A stretch of DNA of 33,818 nt from Haloquadratum sp. (lineage in GTDB: Archaea; Halobacteriota; Halobacteria; Halobacteriales; Haloferacaceae). Below are positions 1 through 9,228 of this stretch, in pieces. The stretch spans positions 1-33,818 of the forward strand of contig JAQCNF010000012.1 in assembly GCA_028275165.1 (NCBI GenBank), read 5' to 3'. The position numbers and the translations under genes are program-made. Position 1 is the stretch's first letter. Every line of letters begins with the position of its first letter. The notes beneath the pieces are model-generated. The model made no database searches, had not been told where the DNA came from, and saw nothing but the letters and a program-made list of their open reading frames with translations.

Positions 1-211
1 GAGCAGTGATTCAAACTTGTCTCGTCCAGTTGAAGTCGATTCAGCTATCTCAACAGGACAAGCTGGTACCTGAGTGCGATTTCGCGGATACGCGCCGGTC
101 ACATCGTCAACTACCGATAAGCAAATCAAACGTGAATTTCAAGCTCGGAAGTTTTATGTAACAGTATCATTGAGCGGTACGCCTATTGAACTGGATATCA
201 CATTTGAGTGT

Positions 212-646
212 ATGGTAGCTACCCAGGACGAAGAAAATCAATCCAACGCTGATGCTGTATCGGTGACAGTCACCATAGAGGAGAATGAAACATATATTTC
301 GGTCGCTGGCGAGCGCGATACAGCAGTCGTTGTGCGATCTGATTCGGGAGAGCGGGTCTATCTTCCACCAGAGAACTTTGAGGAGAGTCTTTCAAACGAT
401 TCCGACGACGCATATCAATCAGCAAGTTCTTCACCGTACCAATCGCAGAACTCAAGCCCATATCAGGGGAGCACATCTGACACCCCGTATAGCGGGTCTT
501 CATCATCTCCATACCAATCAGCAAGTGGCGACAGCCCTTACCAGCCGGTGAATTCACCATTACCTGAGGAGGGGCTCACGCCCACTGCAGATGGCTATCA
601 GATTCGCCATCCAGAGCCCGTGAGTGATATTCGAGTGCTTCGTTAG
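212..646 (+). CDS. SPYQ-repeat haloarchaeal conserved protein
   Basis: Small acidic protein of about 144 residues with unknown function. An N-terminal half rich in beta-type sequence (ISVAGERDTAVVVRSDSGER, then VYLPPENF) is followed by a low-complexity linker carrying five or six copies of an SPYQ/TPYSG-like tetrapeptide embedded in Ser/Asn. The C-terminal tail (DGYQIRHPEPVSDIRVLR) resembles a conserved haloarchaeal family that I recall only as an uncharacterised DUF. The start is uncertain: the frame opens with GTG at 74, directly after an in-frame TGA (71-73), but ATG at 212 begins just ahead of the conserved part and is preferred. No signal peptide or membrane segment is seen. It converges on the glycosyltransferase gene. 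Confidence 0.7.
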   Translation: MVATQDEENQSNADAVSVTVTIEENETYISVAGERDTAVVVRSDSGERVYLPPENFEESLSNDSDDAYQSASSSPYQSQNSSPYQGSTSDTPYSGSSSSPYQSASGDSPYQPVNSPLPEEGLTPTADGYQIRHPEPVSDIRVLR

Positions 647-667
647 ACAGCGAATGCGCAGCAATGT

Positions 668-1711
668 TCAAAGAATTGAGTGATAGAAATCGACCGTTTC
701 TTCTATGACTTCATCCCACGTTATTGGAGTATATTCCGGTGTTCCCTGCAATTCAAGGCCGCGCTTGATGCCCGCAGCGATTGATGTTGAGTCTGGCTCA
801 ACCTCAATGACGGAATCCTCAGGCAAGACCTCATTGACTCCAGATTCTGTTGCGACAACCCGAGTTCCTGCTGACAGGGCTTCGGTGATTGTTATTCCGA
901 ATGGTTCAGCGAGTGATGGTGAGATAAATAAATCTGCAGAAGCATAATAATCACCAAGTTCTTCCTCTGGTACGTATCCAACCCACTCAACACTGTCTTC
1001 GATACCAAGTACCTTCGAGAATTGCTTTAATTGTGCAGTCAGGTGTCCTGAACCCCCAACGACGAGAGTGACGTCGTCGCGTCGGAGTTTATCCATTGCA
1101 TAGACGAGATGCGAGATACCCTTCTGGTCTGTATGCCGGCCCACAAAAAACAACATGTGTCCATCGATACCGAGCTTAGATTTATAATCGATTCCGGTTG
1201 TCTCACAGGTCGAAAACCCATTATAGATGACTGTTGCCTCTGAGCCGTAATTTTCCTTGACATCGCGCGCAGTTAATTTGCTGACCGCAATCAACTCATC
1301 AGCTCGTCGCGCAAGCCGCCGCTCGGTTTCAACCTCACGCTCAGGTGGAGTTCGATTCCGATCAGCTGAGAGCGAGTGGAACGTTGACACCCATGTCACA
1401 TCTGTGTTCGCAGTGGCCCGAGATCCTGGCCCATATCCAAACCAGTCGTGGGTATGGATGATGTTTGCCTCATCTGCTCGCTCCGCAAACGTTGCACTGA
1501 GTCTCCCGATGCGTGTGATAATATCCCCATCACCTGTCGGAACGCCGATAATACCGTTACGGTCCGCTGGGGCGTACTCTTCGGGTAGTACAAGCTCTAT
1601 TTCAACACCCCGGTCACGCATCCCGTCGAAAAGTTCGCCGACATGTGTGTCAAGCCCACCACTCACATTCGGCGGGAATCCCCACCCCAACATCTGTACT
1701 TTCGGCGTCAT
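668..1711 (-). CDS. GT4-family (group 1) glycosyltransferase
   Basis: A 347-residue GT-B-fold retaining glycosyltransferase, expected to transfer a sugar from a nucleotide-activated donor at the cytoplasmic face. The N-terminal acceptor domain starts with WGFPPNVSGGLDTHV (residues 10-24), the usual glycine-rich loop, and has HTHDW at 86-90. The donor domain has VGRHTDQKG (190-198) with the Arg/Lys pair that binds donor phosphate, GGSG at 219-222, and the EX7E motif (E269 to E277) in SLAEPFGITITEAL. Length is normal for the family. It is transcribed away from the arfC-type gene, with about 100 bp between the starts. The acceptor cannot be told from sequence; glycogen-synthase-like or glycan-assembly roles are both possible. 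Confidence 0.9.
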   Translation of the reverse strand: MTPKVQMLGWGFPPNVSGGLDTHVGELFDGMRDRGVEIELVLPEEYAPADRNGIIGVPTGDGDIITRIGRLSATFAERADEANIIHTHDWFGYGPGSRATANTDVTWVSTFHSLSADRNRTPPEREVETERRLARRADELIAVSKLTARDVKENYGSEATVIYNGFSTCETTGIDYKSKLGIDGHMLFFVGRHTDQKGISHLVYAMDKLRRDDVTLVVGGSGHLTAQLKQFSKVLGIEDSVEWVGYVPEEELGDYYASADLFISPSLAEPFGITITEALSAGTRVVATESGVNEVLPEDSVIEVEPDSTSIAAGIKRGLELQGTPEYTPITWDEVIEETVDFYHSIL

Positions 1712-1814
1712 TGTGAGAGATAATATTAGATACCGTTACATAAGTCCTGTCCGTCTGTTATGCTCGTTTGGCTGCGACCCGAAGGCTCAATTTCTCGGCG
1801 TGTATTTTATCCAT

Positions 1815-2474
1815 GTGCACGTTCAGGTCAACGCAGCGATGAGTGTCGACGGGAAACTCTCAACGCGCGAGCGCCGGCAAGTCAAAATAAGCGGGTCAGA
1901 CGATTTCGCGAGAGTCACTCATCTACGCAAAGAATGCGATGCAATCGCTGTTGGTGTCGGGACAGTTATGGCTGATAATCCTCACTTGGTATTAGATGAT
2001 GAGGAGGCTCGGGATGCCCGCAGGGCAGATGGGAAGCCGGCGTCCCCACACCGAATCGTGCTTGATTCTACCGGCCGAACACCGACTGATGCACGTATTC
2101 TTGACAGTGAAGCAAAAACATTTATTGTTGTTTCCAAGCGTGCCAAAAGTGATTCAAAACAAGCACTGAGGAAGGCAGGTGCTGAGATTATCGATACTCA
2201 TACTGAGCGGGTGTCGATCGAGACGTTGCTGACTGAGTTAGATAACTCGGGAGTTGAACACCTAGTTGTCGAAGGTGGTGGTGAAATTATTTTCTCTTTT
2301 TTCGATATCGGAGCAGTTGATTCGCTTACTGTGTATGTTGGATCGATCATCATTGGCGGTCGAGACGCCCCCACATTAGCTGATGGTGATGGATTCAGAT
2401 TCCCAGAGGATACGCTCACACTTGAAAACGTGGCTACGATTGACGACGGTGTCCTCTTAGAGTACTCGTGTTGA
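1815..2474 (+). CDS. arfC: 2,5-diamino-6-ribosylaminopyrimidinone 5'-phosphate reductase
   Basis: A RibD C-terminal/Rib7-type reductase. In archaea this family reduces the ribosylamino side chain of the GTP-derived pyrimidine on the route to riboflavin and F420, using NAD(P)H. With GTG at 1815 the protein is 219 residues and begins VHVQVNAAMSVDGKLS, the usual family N-terminus. AIAVGVGTVMADNP lies at 44-57 and the nucleotide-binding VEGGGE at 152-157. The frame stays open upstream to 1257, but that stretch lies over the divergent glycosyltransferase gene and has no family similarity, so it was excluded. TATTTTAT just before the start is A/T-rich but too close to serve as the TATA box for this start. 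No other riboflavin gene is adjacent. Confidence 0.9.
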   Translation: MHVQVNAAMSVDGKLSTRERRQVKISGSDDFARVTHLRKECDAIAVGVGTVMADNPHLVLDDEEARDARRADGKPASPHRIVLDSTGRTPTDARILDSEAKTFIVVSKRAKSDSKQALRKAGAEIIDTHTERVSIETLLTELDNSGVEHLVVEGGGEIIFSFFDIGAVDSLTVYVGSIIIGGRDAPTLADGDGFRFPEDTLTLENVATIDDGVLLEYSC

Positions 2475-2710
2475 ACAGACACTCTCTTTGGTATCGCGAT
2501 TGTTTGAAGCTGCGTTATCGAAACGAAATTGTCTCGCGCGGTGTCATCAACAGGTAGGCCGAATCAGTGACTCTATGCCAATGTTCACCCGAGAATAGAT
2601 CCAACCCTGTGTGATTGGACAGATTCCTGGCGATCTTTGTAGGGAGAACATACACCTACCCTCAGGATATTGTGGAGCGTAACAGTGTGTTCTATCACCG
2701 AACATCCGCG

Positions 2711-2721
2711 AAATAAGTAAA
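2711..2721 (+). promoter_or_regulatory. Putative TATA box of thioredoxin gene
   Basis: The A/T run AAATAAGTAAA is centred about 30 bp before the ATG at 2746. That fits a haloarchaeal promoter giving a nearly leaderless mRNA. No Shine-Dalgarno sequence precedes the start. Confidence 0.4.
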
Positions 2722-2745
2722 TGGCTGCCTGATTATAGTCTCTGT

Positions 2746-3081
2746 ATGAGCATTCCAGATGAGGCGGCGTCACCAGTTCATTTCGAATCTGAGGGTGAGT
2801 TTTCAGAAGCGGTGGCTACGGGCGATCGCGTGCTTGTGGATTATCACGCTGACTGGTGTGGGCCATGCAAAATGCTCGAGCCAACAGTTGAGGAGATTGC
2901 CGAAGAAACCGATGTGTTAGTCGGGAAAGTCGATATCGATGAGTTACAAACCCTCGCGAGAGATGAGGGGATTCGCTCAGTTCCGACACTTCAGTTTTAT
3001 GCAGATGGAGAAGAAGTCGAACGGTTGATTGGCGTCCAAGAGAAGGACGAAATTCTTGAGATCCTGAGTCGATTTAAATAG
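2746..3081 (+). CDS. trxA: Thioredoxin
   Basis: A 111-residue single-domain thioredoxin, a cytoplasmic dithiol-disulfide oxidoreductase that reduces protein disulfides. The active site WCGPC is at residues 37-41 and the cis-proline loop SVPT at 78-81, both intact. The acidic N-terminal extension of about 20 residues is typical of haloarchaeal versions. Length is normal. An A/T-rich element about 30 bp upstream supports the ATG start. The SBDS gene follows in the same direction after about 60 bp, and may have its own promoter because TTTTTAGT lies about 27 bp before its start. There is no thioredoxin reductase nearby, so the electron donor is not shown by context. Confidence 0.95.
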   Translation: MSIPDEAASPVHFESEGEFSEAVATGDRVLVDYHADWCGPCKMLEPTVEEIAEETDVLVGKVDIDELQTLARDEGIRSVPTLQFYADGEEVERLIGVQEKDEILEILSRFK

Positions 3082-3141
3082 ATTCAAATCTTCTCCAGGT
3101 GGCATAGTGGCCTTTTTAGTACGCAGTGAGTAGTTTCTGAT

Positions 3142-3867
3142 ATGATTTCACTGGAAGAGGCCGTTACTGCGAGATTTGAGTCTCATGGTGAGCGATTCGA
3201 GGTACTCATCGATCCTGATGCAGCACTGGACATGAAACGTGGCGAGTTTGAAGGCGATCTTGAAGACATTATCGCAGCCGAGGACGTATTCGAGAACGCA
3301 TCACGGGGAGACCGGCCCGCAGAGAATGATCTTCAGGACGTTTTTGAAACGACAGACCCACTCGAAATAATTCCAGAAGTTGTCGAACGAGGTGAGATAC
3401 AGATTACAGCCGAACAGCGGGCTGAAATGCAAGAACAAAAGCGCCGCCAACTCATTAACCGGATTGCCAGAAATGCAGTTAATCCGCAGATGGACAATGC
3501 CCCTCATCCACCTGAGCGTATTGAGCGAGCACTTGAGGAGGCTGGATTTCGAGTCGACCCAATGAAACCCGTTGAAACGCAGGTGGACGATGCGCTTGAT
3601 GATCTTCGGCCGATTATTCCGATTCGATTTGAGGAAGTAACCGTCGCTGTTCAGATCCCGGCCGAATATGCTGGTAAAACACAGGCACAAGTTCGGGGGT
3701 ATGGCGAGTTAGAGCGGGAGGAATGGCAGGCTGATGGATCGTGGGTAGGGATTATTACGTTCCCTGCAGGTATGCAGAATGATTTCTACGACCTGGTAAA
3801 TGAATACACCTCTGGCGAGGCTGAGTCACGTATCATCAAAGATAAAGATGAAATAAAGACAGTCTGA
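3142..3867 (+). CDS. Ribosome maturation protein, SBDS/SDO1 family
   Basis: A 241-residue archaeal homologue of the Shwachman-Bodian-Diamond protein. The eukaryotic member helps release eIF6 from the 60S subunit; the archaeal one is expected to act in late large-subunit maturation. Three domains are visible: the N-terminal FYSH domain (about 1-85, beginning [20 protein letters not shown]), a central helical domain containing [16 protein letters not shown] (about 111-126), and a C-terminal ferredoxin-like domain from about 155 ([16 protein letters not shown]). Length is as expected. Its TGA ends one base before the stop of the convergent FUN14-like gene, so the two stops form the palindrome TGATCA. 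Confidence 0.93.
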   Translation: MISLEEAVTARFESHGERFEVLIDPDAALDMKRGEFEGDLEDIIAAEDVFENASRGDRPAENDLQDVFETTDPLEIIPEVVERGEIQITAEQRAEMQEQKRRQLINRIARNAVNPQMDNAPHPPERIERALEEAGFRVDPMKPVETQVDDALDDLRPIIPIRFEEVTVAVQIPAEYAGKTQAQVRGYGELEREEWQADGSWVGIITFPAGMQNDFYDLVNEYTSGEAESRIIKDKDEIKTV

Positions 3868-4197
3868 TCATCCTTTTTTGAATCCAGCTAAGAATCCGCC
3901 AGTAAAACCAGCCGAAATCGAGAGTGTTGACAGAATTGTTGAGATCCAGTCGGGCGGCGACCCATCTGCTGCAACTTGTGTCGAGTCAGCAACACCTGCA
4001 GTGAGGCGCTCCCAATCAACAGTTAAGATTCCGCGTGATTCAAGAAATTTAAATAAAGCGAGTTCTGCCCCAACTATGACGGCGATTATCTTTGCGAGCT
4101 TCTTGGCAGCGAACCCAATAATCCCACCAATAATTGCACCACTCCCGAACTCAATGCCTAATTGTGTGGGATCCACAGACAATTGTAAAATATCCAT
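3868..4197 (-). CDS. FUN14-family small membrane protein
   Basis: A 109-residue integral membrane protein resembling the FUN14 domain. GSGAIIGGIIGFAAKKLAKIIAVIVG (about 19-44) is a glycine-rich membrane segment followed by a basic patch and a second hydrophobic stretch; another hydrophobic segment rich in small residues ends the protein (STLSISAGFTGGFLAGF). The central part is acidic and soluble. FUN14 proteins are mitophagy receptors in eukaryotes, but the archaeal role is unknown. It is divergent from hflX, with 150 bp between the starts, and abuts the SBDS gene stop to stop. The fold assignment rests on the Gly-rich first segment and length. Confidence 0.8.
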   Translation of the reverse strand: MDILQLSVDPTQLGIEFGSGAIIGGIIGFAAKKLAKIIAVIVGAELALFKFLESRGILTVDWERLTAGVADSTQVAADGSPPDWISTILSTLSISAGFTGGFLAGFKKG

Positions 4198-4347
4198 TGT
4201 TGTTTTGAGTAATCCTCTGTCTCAGTATAAGTCGCTTGTGGGCCGCGGGAATCATTTGGGGTAAGCGTTCAAGTGCATCGATATTCAATAGTGTTCGAGC
4301 ACAGTGTTAGGACTACACACGCCCGCAACATATCGTGAGGAACAGCA

Positions 4348-5703
4348 ATGACAGACAGCTCATCAGTAATCGTTGCTGCCCGATGTCCAAGTACAGAGAC
4401 AGCTGATCTATCCGAAATTACAGACCTTGCCATCGCCGCAGGATACAGCGTTGTCGGAACACTGACACAGTCTCGTGACGAGGACGCCGCCTACCACTTT
4501 GGTGAGGGGAAGGTTGATCAACTGGCAGTGAAAGTGAACCAGAGCGGTGCTGAGGCAGTCATTATTGATAATCGACTCGGACCATATCAGACATATAATA
4601 TCGGTGGAAAGCTTCCAACCGGTGTCGAGGTAATCGACCGGTTTACACTCATCTTGGAGATATTTGGCCAGCGAGCAAATACTCGAAAAGCCCAGTTACA
4701 GGTTGAATTGGCCGAGCTACGGTATGAACTGCCACGTATTGAGGCCAAAGCTTCACTTGCCAAACGAGATGAGCGACCTGGATTCATGGGCCTTGGTGAG
4801 TACGACGAGAGTCGTGAGCAAGATATTAAAAATCAAATTTCACGGATCACCCAAGATCTTGAAACCATCGCTCAAAAAGAGGAAACCCGGCGTGAACAAC
4901 GCCGGGAATCTGGATTTGACTTGGTGGCGTTAGCAGGCTATACAAATGCGGGCAAATCAACGCTTCTTCGTCGTTTAGCGAGTGATTTGAGTATTACCGA
5001 AAACGAAGACCAACACCCAGATCTACTCAAAACAGCGAAGTCTGAGGACCAACTGTTCACCACACTCGGAACGACAACACGTCGAGCGCAAACACAGCGG
5101 CGTGATATTTTATTAACCGACACAGTTGGGTTTATATCTGAGTTGCCACATTGGCTGGTTGAATCATTTCAATCAACGCTGGATTCGGTGTATCGAGCTG
5201 ACTTGGTCTTATTAGTTGTCGATGCCTCTGAGTCACTTGATGCGATGCGTGAAAAGCTGGTTACCAGCCACGATACACTCTATGAGCGTAATGAAGCCCC
5301 TATTATCACCATCTTGAATAAAGTAGATCTAATATCAGATACTGAGCTCCAGAAAAAAGTAGCAGCGTTAGACGCCTTAGCCCCCAATCCAGTCGCCGTC
5401 TCAGCAGCTGAGGACGTGAACATTGAATCACTCACCGACCGGATTGAGCAAGAGCTTCCAGCATGGCAAAAAGAGCGCCTCATGTTACCGCTGACTGATG
5501 AGTCGATGAGTTTGGTATCATGGATTTACGACCACGGGCACGTTGAGAATAAACACTATGCAACAGATCAAGTTACTATCGAGTTCACTGCACGCCCAGC
5601 TATCATCGAACAGGCACGTTCGAAAGCAAGTGAACTTACGGAGTTATCATCGTACCAGCCGAAAAGTCCACAACCAATCGAGGCCGACAGCGAGTCGGAC
5701 TGA
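4348..5703 (+). CDS. hflX: GTPase HflX
   Basis: A 451-residue TRAFAC-class GTPase that binds the large ribosomal subunit; bacterial HflX splits stalled ribosomes. The N-terminal HflX domain contains AYHFGEGKVDQL and the stretch around ANTRKAQLQVELAEL (110-124), followed by a charged coiled coil (about 155-190). The G domain has G1 GYTNAGKST (197-205), G3 DTVGF (258-262) and G4 NKVD (324-327), all intact. TLGTTTRR (239-246) fits the switch I region of the family. The C-terminal region after about 370 is also present, so the protein is full length. GTGAGG lies 8-13 bp before the ATG and may act as a ribosome binding site. Confidence 0.95.
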   Translation: MTDSSSVIVAARCPSTETADLSEITDLAIAAGYSVVGTLTQSRDEDAAYHFGEGKVDQLAVKVNQSGAEAVIIDNRLGPYQTYNIGGKLPTGVEVIDRFTLILEIFGQRANTRKAQLQVELAELRYELPRIEAKASLAKRDERPGFMGLGEYDESREQDIKNQISRITQDLETIAQKEETRREQRRESGFDLVALAGYTNAGKSTLLRRLASDLSITENEDQHPDLLKTAKSEDQLFTTLGTTTRRAQTQRRDILLTDTVGFISELPHWLVESFQSTLDSVYRADLVLLVVDASESLDAMREKLVTSHDTLYERNEAPIITILNKVDLISDTELQKKVAALDALAPNPVAVSAAEDVNIESLTDRIEQELPAWQKERLMLPLTDESMSLVSWIYDHGHVENKHYATDQVTIEFTARPAIIEQARSKASELTELSSYQPKSPQPIEADSESD

Positions 5704-5883
5704 TTTCGGATCAATAGAATCGAACATCGGCGTCTCTCCTCTTTGGATGCACTCGGAAAGGCCTCAGAAGCCGCTGATGGCAGATAAGCAAATGGATGAC
5801 CGATGTCATCTACGGGAACCTGTGAGCAGTAAGAGATCTGTCGTCGCCACAGAGATCTCTCCTCACTCTCATCCAGAAGAAAG

Positions 5884-7320
5884 CTAATCTGTTGCTTCCT
5901 GACGGATTTTTGATATTTCGTCGATGATGTCCGTTGCATGTATACCGACTCCTCTGGACTCTGCAACGCGATCACCGGCTCTGCCATTCACATATGTAGC
6001 CACAGAAGCAGCCGAAAGCGGGTCTAATACGCAGGCGAACGCAGCTGTAATGCCAGCTAAGACATCACCGGTCCCCCCGACAGTCATCCCCGAATTTCCT
6101 GTGCGGTTAACACGGACCATTTCATCGCTCGCGATAATATCATACATTCCTTTAACAAGTATTGTCTGGCCAAGTTCAGTCGCCAAACGCTTAACAGCAG
6201 ACTTCCGCTCGCGCCACTCCGACTGCGGGTCGCCGCCCATTCTCGCAAACTCACCCTGGTGTGGAGTGTAAATATGAGTTGCAGAGGTTGAGATTGACCC
6301 GACGACATCAAGCGCATCTGCATCGACAACGGCAGTCCCATTGAATGAGTTGAGAAATGACTCGACAGCATTCATCGTCTCTGCATGATTGCCGAGTCCT
6401 GGCCCAATGAGCACGATATCTTGCTCGCTGGCCAGATCTTGGAGAGTCGTCTCATTCTCCGTTGAGAGGCGTTTTCCCTTCAGTGGTCGAATAATGAGAT
6501 TCTCGCTATATGCTTGAACAGTCTCCGCCACAGAGGAGGGGCATGCCACACTGACGAGATCGGCGCCAGCCCGGAGGGCAGCCTGTGCCGATAACGCGGG
6601 TGCACCAGCGTATGGACCCCCGCCAATGATGAGTATCTTCCCAGAATCACCCTTGTGACTCTGCGGTGACCGTCCGAGACGCAACAGATCACCAGGCCCC
6701 ACGAACTCCTCTGCAGCGGCTGGAATCCCAATGTCAGCGACAGTAACGGGGGCGGTCACTGCCTCAAGTCCTGATTTCTGTTTGTGGAAGGTGATGATTT
6801 CACTCGGGTTGACAGCGATATCTGTGATCTCTCCTGTATCTGGGTCCATCCCTGTTGGGACATCAACCGAGAGCACTGGTGTCTCAGCTTGATTAATGCT
6901 TCTCACGAACTCCCTGACTGGTTCTCGTAAGGGACCACGGACACCAGAGCCAAGCATCGCATCAATAATCATATCCGGTGATTCGATTGCAACATGCCGA
7001 GAGTCGCTCACCGTATCAGTCGGGATACTCGTCTGCTGCAGTGCTTCCCAGTTTGCCCTTGCAATAGAGGTGTGGATTCGCTCAGGATGGCCGACAAGCG
7101 TGACACGACAATCATACGATTGCAGAAACCGGGCAGCTGCAAATCCATCACCCCCATTATTTCCACGCCCTGCAACCACCTGGACAGTGGATCCCGTATC
7201 AACCTCTGATTTGACTCGGCGCGCAACCGCGTTGCCACTCGACTCCATCAATTGCTGCCGTGAAATCCCCAGTGCCTCTGCATTTCGATCGATAGCAGCC
7301 ATACGGTCAGCGTCAATCAT
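5884..7320 (-). CDS. nnr: Bifunctional NAD(P)HX epimerase/dehydratase
   Basis: Repairs hydrated NADH and NADPH. The N-terminal YjeF_N domain epimerises the R and S forms, and the C-terminal ribokinase-like domain uses ADP to dehydrate the S form. Numbering from ATG 7320 (478 residues), the epimerase motif AGRGNNGGDG is at 50-59, the inter-domain region is near 205-215, GGGPYAGAP follows, and the dehydratase nucleotide motif GTGDVLAG lies at 416-423. Both domains look complete. An ATG at 7335 would add five residues, but a GTTTTAGA element lies about 27 bp upstream of 7320, which favours that start for a leaderless mRNA. The MFS gene diverges from it. Its stop faces that of hflX across 180 bp with no evident gene. 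Confidence 0.93.
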   Translation of the reverse strand: MIDADRMAAIDRNAEALGISRQQLMESSGNAVARRVKSEVDTGSTVQVVAGRGNNGGDGFAAARFLQSYDCRVTLVGHPERIHTSIARANWEALQQTSIPTDTVSDSRHVAIESPDMIIDAMLGSGVRGPLREPVREFVRSINQAETPVLSVDVPTGMDPDTGEITDIAVNPSEIITFHKQKSGLEAVTAPVTVADIGIPAAAEEFVGPGDLLRLGRSPQSHKGDSGKILIIGGGPYAGAPALSAQAALRAGADLVSVACPSSVAETVQAYSENLIIRPLKGKRLSTENETTLQDLASEQDIVLIGPGLGNHAETMNAVESFLNSFNGTAVVDADALDVVGSISTSATHIYTPHQGEFARMGGDPQSEWRERKSAVKRLATELGQTILVKGMYDIIASDEMVRVNRTGNSGMTVGGTGDVLAGITAAFACVLDPLSAASVATYVNGRAGDRVAESRGVGIHATDIIDEISKIRQEATD

Positions 7321-7388
7321 GTTAGCTTGTATCATCTAAGCTGTCTAAAACCTCCGGCACCAACTGAGATGAAAGTCAGAAGGTTTCT

Positions 7389-8579
7389 GTGCTGGCACGG
7401 CAGACCTCATGTGTGAGTCGGACCCTCTTCGGATCTCTGTGCGGTTTGGTTTTTGTCATCAACTTTGGACGGACAGTGTTTGCTCCACTTGTTGAAGAAT
7501 TTCAGACTGCATTCGGCGTTGGACCAGCCACCTTAGGGAGTGTCACCGCTCTTGTCTGGATCGGCAGTGCGCTTCCTCGTATTCCACTCGGGTATCTACT
7601 AACACATATTTCCCGAGAACGCCTCGTCATTATTGCTGGGGCCGCGCTTTCTGTGACGGCCGCATTGACTGCAACTGCGACGAGTGTCCAATACCTCCAG
7701 ATAGGAGCATTCACTATCGGTCTCGCTTCGGGTGCCTATTTTGTGTCTGCAATTCCGCTGTTAGGTGATTTGCGCCCAACTGCTGTCGGTCGAACAATTG
7801 GGATCCATGGAACCGCTGCACAGGTCGCTGCTGTTACTGCTGCGCCCGTAGTTATTTTGACGCTCCAGATAGGTACATGGCGAATCGTATTTTGGGGGCT
7901 TTCGCTCTGTGCTGCGGCTATCACGATTATCTTTGCCGTACAGTCACGCAATCGCACGGAGACGATTGGACAGGGTCCAGACCAAGACTTCCAGTCGGTC
8001 GTTACTCACTGGCGGATAATTGGTATCGGCTTAGTAATGATAACGGGAGCTGGATTCATCTGGCAGGGATTATTTAATTTCTATGTCTCATATCTCGTTG
8101 ATTCGAAACTAGTCACACAGGCAACTGCAGGCGGATTATTGACAGTGAGTTTTGCTGCAGGTGTCCCCGCATTCTGGGCATCTGGGCGTCTTGTTGATCG
8201 GTTTCAGACAATCCCGTACATTATCTCCCTGTTGAGTCTGTTTGTGATTTCTGTTACAAGTTTTATTTTTACGCAACACCTACTTGTGATAATCGGGTCT
8301 TCAGTCGGAATTGGGTTTGCCATTCATGGGCTTTTTCCAGCCCTTGACACGTGGCTCTTGAGCGTGTTGCCGAGCGATATTCGTGCGAGTGCCTATGCAG
8401 TATTTAGCGGCATTTCTCTGTTCCTGGAGGCATTAGGCAGTGGGACGGTTGGATTGCTACGGGATCAAGGACTGAGCTTCGATCTGATCTTCTCTGCGTT
8501 AATTATCGTTCTTGGACTGACTGTGTGTGTGATCACCGTTGGATACCTGTACGATCGGATTCCAACGCCAGAACAATGA
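7389..8579 (+). CDS. Major facilitator superfamily transporter
   Basis: A 396-residue polytopic membrane protein with about 12 hydrophobic segments in two halves. The first begins at LFGSLCGLVFVINFGR (about 14-29). The loop between helices 2 and 3 (PRIPLGYLLTHISRERLVI, about 63-81) carries the MFS loop pattern with a basic cluster, and the central cytoplasmic loop lies near residue 200 (RNRTETIGQGPDQDF). The second half repeats the loop as ASGRLVDRF. Substrate cannot be read from sequence; the family includes drug, sugar and organic-anion carriers. The GTG start is chosen because it directly precedes the first membrane helix. It is divergent from nnr, with 68 bp between the starts. Confidence 0.88.
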   Translation: MLARQTSCVSRTLFGSLCGLVFVINFGRTVFAPLVEEFQTAFGVGPATLGSVTALVWIGSALPRIPLGYLLTHISRERLVIIAGAALSVTAALTATATSVQYLQIGAFTIGLASGAYFVSAIPLLGDLRPTAVGRTIGIHGTAAQVAAVTAAPVVILTLQIGTWRIVFWGLSLCAAAITIIFAVQSRNRTETIGQGPDQDFQSVVTHWRIIGIGLVMITGAGFIWQGLFNFYVSYLVDSKLVTQATAGGLLTVSFAAGVPAFWASGRLVDRFQTIPYIISLLSLFVISVTSFIFTQHLLVIIGSSVGIGFAIHGLFPALDTWLLSVLPSDIRASAYAVFSGISLFLEALGSGTVGLLRDQGLSFDLIFSALIIVLGLTVCVITVGYLYDRIPTPEQ

Positions 8580-9045
8580 GCATCGTTGAGCGTCCTAAAC
8601 TCACTGCACACGCCTGGTTGATGTAAAATCCATCGCGAGCCCCGTTTGGGCCGCACGGCACCGGCAGAGGGATTGAATTCTTCCTGATATTTCCATGACA
8701 GATTGGTTGAAATGAACACCCGAACACGCGGTGTGTCCGTCGACTCGCTTTAGACCCAACAACACAACTCCCGTGACACACCGAGCGAGTTTGAAAGGAG
8801 TCGCATTTCCAAGCGAAACCGACAAGTGAGCATTGGATGAAGATCTTTCACCCGTCTGTTGAGTTCTCTGACTGTCTTTTTTCAGTGAGATAGCGTCAGG
8901 AACCTTCATGTCGGCTCCACCGTCTCACGTGGTTTGAGACCCAAAGCGTCAGTGCGGGAACGAAAACGGAAATCTTTGATTTCCAATCAGGAACAGAACC
9001 GAGATACTCGCTTTGCTCTTCTGTAGATTTTATTCGCTCAGAGCA
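8580..9045. other. Intergenic region with a small inverted repeat
   Basis: This 466-bp stretch has no convincing gene. Minus-strand frames open across 8601-8909 but show no recognisable domain. A perfect inverted repeat (GTCTCA 8922-8927, TGAGAC 8935-8940, 7-nt loop) and a shorter one in GAAATCTTTGATTTC near 8970 are the only structures seen. It could be IS debris, since IS relics lie 1 kb away, but no relic was identified here. Confidence 0.4.
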
Positions 9046-9228
9046 TCAGTTTTGATACACTTCCCGACACTCTGCAGAGCAAAAGTGCAGATGTTGCGCA
9101 GACCCATCCTCAACCCACGTAACCACCTGGTGAGTCGTTTCGTGGACGATAGGCGAATCACAGTTTGCACACCGTGGTGCTGTTTCCTCATCGACATCCT
9201 CTCCGAGATCAGAGGTGGGATCTACCAT
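9046..9228 (-). CDS. Small CxxC zinc-binding protein
   Basis: A 60-residue acidic protein with two Cys pairs: CANC at residues 20-23 and, near the C-terminus, HFCSAECREV with C49 and C53 plus neighbouring His. This is a compact treble-clef/zinc-ribbon arrangement of a type common in haloarchaea as uncharacterised small proteins. The N-terminus MVDPTSDLGEDVDEE is the usual acidic leader of that family as I recall it. Function is unknown; similar small zinc fingers have been linked to regulation in haloarchaea. It stands alone, followed on both sides by non-coding DNA. TTTTATCAATAATGG precedes the start on the minus strand. Confidence 0.75.
   Translation of the reverse strand: MVDPTSDLGEDVDEETAPRCANCDSPIVHETTHQVVTWVEDGSAQHLHFCSAECREVYQN

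Noticed and set aside
2-73. C-terminal end of an upstream gene (SSDSNLSRPVEVDSAISTG, TGA at 71-73)
   Set aside because: Too short to identify and in the same frame as the following gene; it may simply be upstream sequence. Not listed as a feature.
1257-1814. Upstream extension of the arfC-type gene
   Set aside because: The frame is open, but this part overlaps the divergent glycosyltransferase gene and has no reductase similarity. GTG 1815 gives the family N-terminus.
8601-8909. 102-codon minus-strand frame
   Set aside because: No recognised domain; overlaps other frames in the same stretch and looks like non-coding DNA.
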